Origin: Bacteroidales bacterium
Lineage (GTDB): Bacteria; Bacteroidota; Bacteroidia; Bacteroidales; JAADJA01
Length of the DNA stretch: 16,321 nucleotides
NCBI GenBank assembly: GCA_029934735.1
Contig: JAOZLR010000028.1
Span: forward strand, 1 to 16,321
Direction: 5' to 3'
Part shown: one piece after another, positions 8,555-15,600 of the stretch
Position numbering within the stretch: the stretch's first letter is position 1
How the letters are laid out: the number at the start of each line of letters is the position of its first letter
Notes under the pieces: generated by a model
The model's input: the letters and a program-made list of their open reading frames with translations, nothing else
What the model was told of the DNA's origin: nothing
Database searches by the model: none
Position numbers and translations under genes: made by a program

Positions 8555-8602
8555 AACCCGCAGGGACACCACAGCACAATCCAGCTCTGACCCTACGGGG
8601 TT
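8555..8602. repeat. Second GC-rich imperfect inverted repeat, after the usp gene
   Basis: AACCCGCAGGG (8555-8565) pairs with CCCTACGGGGTT (8591-8602) with one bulge and one mismatch. On the minus strand this hairpin begins 10 bases after the stop of the universal stress protein gene, so it may mark the 3' end of that mRNA, but the bases after it (ACAAAAAC on the minus strand) are not a U-run. Like its neighbour at 8456-8502 it is far richer in GC than the surrounding spacer, suggesting an intergenic repeat family. Confidence 0.45.
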
Positions 8603-8612
8603 TTGGGATATT

Positions 8613-9434
8613 TTATTTATGTATTATCAGCAGCGGGATTTCTCCTGATGATGAAATTTTATTAGTTACACTGTTGCTGAAGAGTTTTCCTATCAGACTT
8701 GCTCGTTCGTCGATGAAAGCAAGCAGGCCGGCATTGTTTTGTCTTACAAATCCGATAATCCCATTAGCTATGTCATCATTTTTTTCATAGTGAAATGAGT
8801 GTTTAACTCCAGGTAATAATTCCGATAACTTCTCTTCAAAATATGCCACGGGTGATTTCTCATCTTTATAAATATTCAAAATATAAAGTTCAGAGCCAAG
8901 ACTCTTAATAATTTCAGCTAGCATCCTTAATTGTTTTTCCGATTTGCACTCCGAAATATGTGTTGCAAGAACAACCTTTTCCGGAAATTCAAAGGTAGCA
9001 TTCTCAGGAATCACTAAAACAGGGTATTGCGATAATCTTACAAGACGGTCAAGGTCGCTCTCCATCAGGAGCTCTTTGAATGGATTTGCTCCTTTAGTTC
9101 CCATAACAATTAAATCAATGGGTTGCTCAAAATTAAGTTTCTCGACTACATCCACAAGATCGCCATGATGCGATTGTAATTCAACTTTTAGATTTTTTGC
9201 ACCGGATATTTTCTTGATGTATTCATATTCCAGTTGAAGGTCTTGTCTTGAAAAGCGGGCAAGCACTTCTTCATAATTTAGCATTTGTGCCTGTCCTGTT
9301 TTCGGAATAGAGTATGTATTTAGCAATTTGAATGAGAATTCCTCATCTATATGGTTTTTGTAAACCTTTAAAAATCCGGTTATTGCCTTCCGCGATGTTT
9401 CCGAAAAATTTGTAAGTAAGACTACTGTTTTCAT
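8613..9434 (-). CDS. Universal stress protein, two tandem UspA domains
   Basis: A cytoplasmic protein of 273 residues made of two universal stress protein (UspA) domains, about 1-145 and 151-273. Each starts with a beta strand of the family type (KTVVLLTNFSE and EKVVLATHISE) and the first ends with QYPVLVIPE, the second with GEIPLLIIH. Such proteins are induced in stress or growth arrest; the direct reaction is not known. In ATP-binding members the motif is G-x2-G-x9-G-S/T. Here the first domain has GTKG (112-115), but the later Gly-Ser is replaced by Glu-Ser (MES, 124-126); the second domain has ERASLIGKLFSNS, without the first glycines. ATP binding is therefore doubtful in both. The gene stands alone on the minus strand, divergent from the CBM9/DUF5916 gene. 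ATG start at 9432-9434. Confidence 0.9.
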   Translation of the reverse strand: MKTVVLLTNFSETSRKAITGFLKVYKNHIDEEFSFKLLNTYSIPKTGQAQMLNYEEVLARFSRQDLQLEYEYIKKISGAKNLKVELQSHHGDLVDVVEKLNFEQPIDLIVMGTKGANPFKELLMESDLDRLVRLSQYPVLVIPENATFEFPEKVVLATHISECKSEKQLRMLAEIIKSLGSELYILNIYKDEKSPVAYFEEKLSELLPGVKHSFHYEKNDDIANGIIGFVRQNNAGLLAFIDERASLIGKLFSNSVTNKISSSGEIPLLIIHK

Positions 9435-9689
9435 AATACCAAGGTTTAAGTTTATTTGTATGCCATAAAATTAGCAAAAAATAATGAATTATGCAAATTG
9501 AATTCTGAATGATTAACTGATTTTTATATTGTATTCTAAATAATTGCTCCGAAATTAATTATAGTATTGATATATAGTAATATATGATAACCACTTATTT
9601 TTGATTTTTCTAAAAATGTAATCCAATCCGATAAAATTATCCTTTTTTATATATGAACATATATAGGAATTTGTATTTTTACGACCACA
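9435..9689. other. AT-rich divergent intergenic region
   Basis: This stretch separates the divergent usp and CBM9/DUF5916 genes. It is very AT-rich and I see no gene in it. It contains an inverted repeat with 7-bp arms, TATATAT (9648-9654) and ATATATA (9659-9665), around GAAC, which could be a regulator site but is low-complexity. No exact TAnnTTTG box faces the usp gene; the nearest are one base off (TATTTTTTG, near 9474-9482, and TCAATTTG, near 9494-9501, minus strand). Confidence 0.4.
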
Positions 9690-9718
9690 TTGCACCCGGA
9701 ATGGTTATTCTGACTTTG
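9690..9718 (+). promoter_or_regulatory. Likely promoter of the CBM9/DUF5916 gene
   Basis: TTG (9690-9692) is followed after 18 bases by TGACTTTG (9711-9718), which matches the Bacteroidota -33 TTG and -7 TAnnTTTG pattern with one change in the -7 box. Transcription would begin near 9722-9725, about 30-40 bases ahead of the likely ATG. Confidence 0.5.
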
Positions 9719-9756
9719 CAAGGAATAGTGATTAATTTGTGTTTTTATTAATTTTT

Positions 9757-11913
9757 ATGGAAGAGATGAGAAAGCTGTTTTACATATCCATATTACTTTT
9801 TCTAGTATTATCATCCAAAGCACAAAAAAGTCTTCCCGATACATTAAATGCTTATTTCTTTGATGAAAAAATAACCCTTGATGGTAAGCTTACTGAAGAT
9901 TGCTGGCAAAAGGCCAGAAAGATAAGTAATTTCACCCAACGTGAGCAAAAGGAAGGTGAGCCTCCAACAGAAAAAACAGAAATAGCAATTGTTTACAATA
10001 CAAATGTGATGTATATTGGGTTTTGGGGTTACGACGAGGAGCCTGATAAAATAATCGCCCAAAAAATGGATCGTGATTTCAGGTGGAGTACAGACGATAA
10101 TTTTGAAGTAATTATCAGCACGTTTAATGATAACCGTAATGGCTACCTGTTCGTTACTAATCCTAATGGAGCCAGAGCTGATGTTCTAATTTCAAATGAG
10201 GGAGAGGGTTTCAACAAAAGCTGGAATGGTGTATGGGACGTTGCGACAACAATAACCAGCGAAGGCTGGTTTGCCGAGATACAAATCCCCTTTTCAACAT
10301 TGAAATTTAGAAAGGCTGAAAATTTGACCTGGGGAATAAATTTCGAAAGAAATATAAGGCGTAAAAAAGAACAGATTTTGTGGCAGGGCTGGTCGAGGAT
10401 TTTTGAGCTTGAGAAAATTTCGCAGGCAGGAAAACTGACTGGACTTAGCAATATTAAGGCAAAAAACAAAGTGGAGCTGAAGCCTTATGTCTCAGGAGGA
10501 GTGGAGTCGGCCAGAGGCGAAGACTGGGAGGATAGATATAAAATTGGCGGGGATGTAAATATTGATGTTACTCCTACCCTGAAACTGAATCTAACCGTAA
10601 ATACGGATTTTGCACAGGTTGAGTCAGACAGAGCACGTATTAATCTTTCAAGGTTTTCTCTTTACTATCCTGAGAAGAGACAGTTTTTTCTTGAAGCAAA
10701 AGACTTGTTCCAGATGAATGTGGGACATAGGAATCAGATATTCTATTCACGTAGAATAGGATTGCAGGAAGGTGAGGAAGTCCCGATAATTGGAGGTGCA
10801 CGGATATTTGGGAAAGAAAACAGAACCTCTATCGGAGCTATGTCAATTCAAACAATTGCAAAGGATTCGATAGAGACAACAAACTATTCAGTGGTCAGGG
10901 TTAGGCAGGATATTGGTAATCAGTCGAGTGTTGGCGGGATTGTTACTTCAAAACTATTAAATGGCAGGCGCAATGTAGTTTATGGTGCAGATTTTACCTA
11001 TTCAACATCAAAAATATTCAACGATAAGAATTTAATCATTAATGGTGCTTTCGCTCAATCGCAAACCAGCGACTCAGTGAACAACACAAACTCATCTTAC
11101 AGCTTCTCTCTTTCCTATCCCAACGACATAATCGAATATGACCTTGCAGTTGTTGGGATTCAGCAGCATTTTAACCCTGAGATGGGCTTTATTCGCAGAC
11201 ATAACTATCGCATGTACTATACAGAACTGCAATTTAATCCACGCCCTAAGTTTTTACCTTTTTTTAGAAATTTAATTTTTAAACCTCTGGATATCAATTA
11301 TTATGTTAATGAGCAAACTAATAAACTTGAAAGTATTTTTTATGAGCTGAGACCTTTAGGATTTGTTACAATGAGCGGTGAAGTAGCTGAGTTCAATATG
11401 CAGTGGCTTTTCGATAAGCTTGATGAGCCATTTGAATTGCTTGATACTATAATTATTCCTGTCGGGGAGTATTGGGATCAGAGAGCGGAAGTCCAGCTTG
11501 AAACATTCCAGGGCAGGAGACTTTCAGGCGAATTTTATGTTAACTGGGGTGAGTTCTATACAGGGAAACGCACCCGGCTATCAACTGCCGGAAATCTGAA
11601 TATTAATAGGCATTGGAATTTGTCAGCAGAATGGAGCAGGAACTACCTCTATTTTGATAATCTTGATTTTGTGACAGATGAGATTGGTGGACGCGTGATT
11701 TATGCCTATAATCCTAAACTAAACACAAGCCTGTACGGACAGTGGAACAACGAGGATGATGAGATATTGCTTAACTATCGCATAAACTGGATACCAAAAA
11801 TTGGAAGCGATTTTTACTTTGTGATAAATCAGGTTATTGAAACCGGAAATAATACTATAAAACTTACTCAAACAACCATACTTGCAAAGTTGATTTGGCG
11901 ATTTGCATTGTGA
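9757..11913 (+). CDS. Exported CBM9-like domain plus DUF5916 protein, probable outer-membrane barrel
   Basis: A secreted protein of about 715-718 residues. After a signal peptide (MRKLFYISILLFLVLSSKAQ) comes a carbohydrate-binding-module-9-like domain (about 28-230 of the mature region): KITLDGKLTEDCWQKA, then TEIAIVYNTNVMYIGFWGYDEEP, DDNFEVIISTFND, NGYLFVTNPNGARADVLI, and EIQIPFSTLKF, all typical of this fold. The rest is DUF5916, rich in alternating strands and ending in a C-terminal Phe-Ala-Leu, which suggests an outer-membrane beta barrel; FFLEAKDLFQ and the FYSRRIGL segment are typical of the family. The ligand is unknown and no catalytic residues are visible. Start could be ATG 9757 or ATG 9766; a GTG at 9739 is open but unlikely. 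It is a lone gene, convergent with the next one, 19 bases apart. Confidence 0.88.
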   Translation: MEEMRKLFYISILLFLVLSSKAQKSLPDTLNAYFFDEKITLDGKLTEDCWQKARKISNFTQREQKEGEPPTEKTEIAIVYNTNVMYIGFWGYDEEPDKIIAQKMDRDFRWSTDDNFEVIISTFNDNRNGYLFVTNPNGARADVLISNEGEGFNKSWNGVWDVATTITSEGWFAEIQIPFSTLKFRKAENLTWGINFERNIRRKKEQILWQGWSRIFELEKISQAGKLTGLSNIKAKNKVELKPYVSGGVESARGEDWEDRYKIGGDVNIDVTPTLKLNLTVNTDFAQVESDRARINLSRFSLYYPEKRQFFLEAKDLFQMNVGHRNQIFYSRRIGLQEGEEVPIIGGARIFGKENRTSIGAMSIQTIAKDSIETTNYSVVRVRQDIGNQSSVGGIVTSKLLNGRRNVVYGADFTYSTSKIFNDKNLIINGAFAQSQTSDSVNNTNSSYSFSLSYPNDIIEYDLAVVGIQQHFNPEMGFIRRHNYRMYYTELQFNPRPKFLPFFRNLIFKPLDINYYVNEQTNKLESIFYELRPLGFVTMSGEVAEFNMQWLFDKLDEPFELLDTIIIPVGEYWDQRAEVQLETFQGRRLSGEFYVNWGEFYTGKRTRLSTAGNLNINRHWNLSAEWSRNYLYFDNLDFVTDEIGGRVIYAYNPKLNTSLYGQWNNEDDEILLNYRINWIPKIGSDFYFVINQVIETGNNTIKLTQTTILAKLIWRFAL

Positions 11914-11932
11914 TTTGCCAAACTAATAATGA

Positions 11933-12412
11933 CTATTTGTCGGTAGAGTCGTCAGGCACATCCGACTTGCTGATGCCCATAATTGCATCAGCAGGGACAA
12001 ATCCGATAAGGCCTTTGTGTTTTATAGCCCAGCACTGGTCACTGGCAATATATTTATACATCATCACAATATCATTGACATTCAGCTCAATGTCAAGAAT
12101 TTTTGAATTCTTATCCGGCTTCGATCTCATAAAAGAATGCTTAATAACCTTTGCAGGAGTAGGATTATTACCAATTTTATACTGTTCTCCAATTAAGACC
12201 TGCTTTAAAACAGTTAAGTCCTTTTGTTTTTCATCAATTTGTTTTTGAAGCTCATCTATTTCATCTTCTATTTTATTGATACTATCCTGATAAGTCATTA
12301 CCTTATCCGTATTTTGAGCTGATGTGTTAAAAAATAAAAATAATAAAATAACCGGAAAGATTGATTTAATCCCTTTACCTATAAGTTCTGACTGAGATAT
12401 GTTTGAGTTCAT
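11933..12412 (-). CDS. Small exported protein with coiled coil and SH3-like domain
   Basis: The 159-residue protein has an N-terminal signal peptide or anchor with a hydrophobic core (about 18-30, FPVILLFLFFNTSAQ, probable cleavage after the Gln-containing end), a heptad-like coiled coil (about 42-73, rich in Ile/Leu at spaced positions between Glu, Lys and Gln) and a bacterial SH3-like domain (about 86-146) that includes SFMRSKPDKNSKIL, NVNDIVMMYKY, CWAIKHKGLIGFVPADAI. SH3b domains of this type are commonly found on cell-envelope proteins. No enzyme domain is visible, so a binding or scaffolding role is an inference only. The tail after 146 is polar. It lies alone on the minus strand, convergent with the DUF5916 gene, and has its own promoter box at 12449-12456. 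Confidence 0.75.
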   Translation of the reverse strand: MNSNISQSELIGKGIKSIFPVILLFLFFNTSAQNTDKVMTYQDSINKIEDEIDELQKQIDEKQKDLTVLKQVLIGEQYKIGNNPTPAKVIKHSFMRSKPDKNSKILDIELNVNDIVMMYKYIASDQCWAIKHKGLIGFVPADAIMGISKSDVPDDSTDK

Positions 12413-12448
12413 CTTTAGAATTTGTTTTATTTAAAGAAAAATATTGTG

Positions 12449-12456
12449 CAAAGGTA
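12449..12456 (-). promoter_or_regulatory. Promoter -7 box of the SH3-like protein gene
   Basis: The minus strand reads TACCTTTG followed by CAC, an exact TAnnTTTG match, 37 bases upstream of the ATG at 12410-12412. No clear TTG lies at the -33 distance. The predicted leader is about 30 bases. Confidence 0.6.
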
Positions 12457-12502
12457 GATATTTTTGTATTGATAAGTGGAATTATGGTGTGAAATTAATT
12501 TG

Positions 12503-12510
12503 TATATTTG
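12503..12510 (+). promoter_or_regulatory. Candidate -7 box facing cas9
   Basis: TATATTTG on the plus strand matches TAnnTTTG exactly and points toward cas9, 190 bases upstream of its ATG. If used, the cas9 mRNA would have a leader of about 185 bases that is complementary to the whole tracrRNA. No TTG is present at the -33 distance, and the motif is short, so this is only a candidate. Confidence 0.35.
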
Positions 12511-12579
12511 GAAGCTGAAAATAATTAACCAAAGCCATGGGGAGGAAATTGCAGGATTTTTATTATTCGTAGGAAAGAG

Positions 12580-12609
12580 AAAAAGAAAAGGCGATTCGAG
12601 AACCGCCTT
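12580..12609 (-). terminator. Rho-independent terminator of the tracrRNA
   Basis: On the minus strand AAGGCGGTT (12609-12601) pairs with AATCGCCTT (12596-12588), nine pairs including one G-U, around a CTCG loop (12600-12597). The next bases are TTCTTTTT. This is the strongest intrinsic terminator in the window and it faces away from cas9, so it must end a leftward transcript starting near the cas9 promoter area. Confidence 0.85.
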
Positions 12610-12660
12610 GAATGTTTTCACAACGGAATAATCCTTATTGTGAATTGCTTCATTTTGTAG
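12580..12660 (-). ncRNA. tracrRNA of the type II CRISPR-Cas system
   Basis: Predicted trans-activating CRISPR RNA that pairs with the repeat part of pre-crRNA and holds the crRNA in Cas9. On the minus strand, just after the promoter box at 12664-12671, come in order: an anti-repeat (about 12638-12658) reading ACAAAATGAAGCAATTCACA, whose complement resembles the 5' half of Bacteroidota type II-C repeats (TTGTGAATTGCTT then CATTTTGTA); the sequence CAATAAGG seen after the anti-repeat in other type II-C tracrRNAs; a small GGA/UCC hairpin with loop UUAU (12626-12635 region); the single-stranded AAAACATTC; and a terminal hairpin. Total about 80 bases. It is divergent to cas9. I infer this from pattern and position; pairing to a real repeat cannot be tested because no array is in the window. 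Confidence 0.82.
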
Positions 12661-12663
12661 TTG

Positions 12664-12671
12664 CAAATGTA
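12664..12671 (-). promoter_or_regulatory. Promoter -7 box of the tracrRNA
   Basis: The minus strand reads TACATTTG, an exact TAnnTTTG match, and the first predicted transcript bases (about 12658-12661) begin just ahead of the anti-repeat. The box lies 28 bases from the cas9 ATG, so the -33 region of this promoter overlaps the cas9 start codon area. No clear TTG is present at -33. Confidence 0.6.
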
Positions 12672-12699
12672 TGTAAAAAAATTAATAACGACATAAATT

Positions 12700-15600
12700 A
12701 TGAAAAAAATTCTTGGATTGGATTTGGGAACAACATCTATTGGATGGGCTTATGTAAACGAAGCAGAGACGAAAAATGAAAAATCATCTATTATTAAACT
12801 TGGTGTGAGAGTAATCCCATTAACAACTGATGAAGAAAGTGATTTTTCGAAAGGAAAGGCAATATCAATCAATGCTGACAGGACATTAAAAAGAGGTGCA
12901 AGACGTAATCTTGATCGATTTCAATTGAGACGTGATAGCCTTATTGAAATTATGACAAATATTGGTTTCATTTCAAGTGAGACAATGTTAAGCGAAGAAG
13001 GTGAAGGTTCAACGTTTTATACTTATCGAATGAGAGCTAAAGCGGCTAAAGAAAAAATTGAAATGGAAGATTTTGCAAAAGTTCTTTTAATGTTAAACAA
13101 GAAGAGGGGATATAAAAGTAGCAGAAAAGCGAAGCAAGAAGATGAAGGTACTGCAATAGACGGAATGGAGGTAGCAAAATATCTTTATGATAATAATTTA
13201 ACTCCAGGTCAATATGTGTTTGAAATATTAAAAGAAGGCAAAAAGTATATTCCTGATTTTTACCGTTCGGATTTGCAAAGTGAATTAGATCAGGTATGGA
13301 ATTTCCAAAAACAGTTTTATCCCGAATTTCTTACTGAAGAATTTAAAGAACAAATTAAAAATAAAGGTAAACAGGCAACGTCTAAAATTTTTCTTGGGAA
13401 ATATGGTATTTATACCGCTGAAAATAAAGGAAAACGAGATGAAGTGAAATTGCAGTCTTATAAATGGAGAAACCAGGCAATTTCTGAACAACTTACAAAG
13501 GACGAATTAGCATACGTTATTGTTGAGATCAATAATAATATCAACGCTTCAAGCGGATACCTTGGAGCAATAAGCGATAGAAGTAAAGAACTGTACTTCA
13601 ACAAACAAACTGTTGGTCAATTTCTTTACAAGCAATTGCAAAATAATCCACATTCAAGGTTGAAGAATCAAGTTTTTTATCGTCAGGATTATCTTGATGA
13701 ATTTGAGGAAATTTGGGAAAAGCAAATGGAATTTCACCCAGAGCTGACTAAAGAATTAAAAATAAAAATTCGGGATATTGTCATATTTTATCAACGCCGG
13801 TTAAAATCTCAAAAACATCTTATAAGTAATTGCGAATTTGAAAAATACCACAAAGCTATTCCCAAGTCTTCGCCTTTGTTTCAGGAATTTAAAATTTGGC
13901 AAATACTTAATAATATTGAATTAAGAAATATTAATACAAGAGATAGGTTTTATTTAGATCAGGATACTAAATATATGTTGTTTAGCGAATTGAATATTAA
14001 GAACAAGCTATCTAATACTGAAATTCTTAAGCTGCTTGTTGATAAACCAAAAGAATACGAACTTAATTATAAAGAGATCGAAGGAAATAGAACTAATGCT
14101 GAATTTTATAATGCATATCAAAAAATATTAGAGTTTGAGGGAAATAATTTTGACTTTTCCAAAATGAAATCTGATAGAATTAATGAAGAAGTAAGTACAA
14201 AGTTTTTAGAATTGGGTATCAATACAGATATTTTGTTTTTCAATCATAATATTGATGGGAATGATTTTGATAAGCAAGCTATTATGCAGCTTTGGCATTT
14301 GCTATATTCGTCAGAAGATGAAATTAAATTGGTGGAGAAAATCACTGAGAAATTTGGATTCAAGAAAGAATATGCAAAAATGATTGCAAATATACCATTA
14401 CAAGTAGACCATGGTAGTTTATCAGCCAAGGCTATCCGTAGAATTTTACCCTATTTGAAAGAAGGCAACACATATGATGTTGCGAGCAAATATGCTGGGT
14501 ATAATCATTCTTCTTCATTAACCAAAGAAGAATTGACTAATCGTAAATTGAAAAATAAGTTACAGTTGTTGCCAAAGAACTCATTAAGAAATCCGGTAGT
14601 TGAAAAGATTCTTAACCAAATGGTTAATGTGATTAATGCGATTATTGCAAATGAGAATTTGGGCAAGCCGGACGAGATTAGAATAGAGTTAGCGCGTGAG
14701 CTTAAAAAAAGTGCTAAGGAAAGAGAAGAAGCTACAAAAGGGATCAATAAAGCTACTATCGAACACGAGAGAATAAGAAAACTGCTTCAAACTGATTTTG
14801 GAATTAGCAAGGTTACCCGTAATGATATCATTAGATATAAATTGTGGAAAGAGCTTGAGAGCAATGGATATAAAACAATTTATACAAATACGTACATTCC
14901 AAAGGAGGAACTATTTTCAAAAAAGTTCGATATAGAGCATATTATTCCACAGGCAAAGCTATTTGATGATTCATTTTCTAATAAAACACTTTCGGTACGA
15001 CATGTGAATATTGACAAGAGTAACGAAACAGCTTATGACTTTTTGAATGAGAAATTGAGTGAAAAAGAGTTTGAACAGTATTTGTTGCGCATTGAAAAAA
15101 TGTTGAAGAATAGTAATATCAATAAAGCCAAATATAATAAGCTTAGAATGAAATCTTCTGAAATCCCTGATGGATTTATTGAGCGCGATTTGCGTAACAG
15201 CCAATATATAGCAAAAAAAGCAAAGCAAATGCTTGAGGAAGTGGTTAGAACGGTTAACACAACAACTGGAAGTATCACTGGCCGTTTGCGAAGTGATTGG
15301 CAATTGATAAATGTAATGAAAGAATTAAATCTACCAAAATATGAAAAGCTTGGTTTAGTTGTAACTATTAAAGGGAAAAACGGGAAGGATGAAAAACGTA
15401 TTATGGACTGGACTAAAAGGGATGATCATAGACATCATGCAATGGATGCATTAACGGTTGCTTTTACTTCATATAGCCATGTCCAATATTTGAATAATTT
15501 GAGTGCTCGAAATAATGCAACTCATAAAAAATTTCATGATGTTTATCGGATTGAGCAAAAATATCTACATCGGGATAAAAATAATAAGCTGCTCTTTAAT

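Noticed and set aside
9648..9665. TATATAT-GAAC-ATATATA as a regulator operator
   Set aside because: The arms are pure alternating A/T in an AT-rich spacer and can arise by chance; noted in the intergenic entry but not claimed as a site.
11894..11922. TTTGGC and GCCAAA as a shared terminator for the convergent DUF5916 and SH3-like genes
   Set aside because: The stem is only 6 bp with a 17-base loop and no T-run, and most of it lies inside the DUF5916 coding end.
12427..12666. Leftward 79-codon open frame between the SH3-like gene and cas9
   Set aside because: It covers the anti-repeat, hairpins and terminator of the tracrRNA, its translation has no recognisable fold, and the terminator would stop its mRNA halfway.
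12664..12740. A long-form tracrRNA acting as a natural single guide against the cas9 promoter
   Set aside because: The minus strand ahead of the anti-repeat has no convincing second copy of the repeat 5' end (only a weak GTTGTT), so a self-guiding form is not supported.
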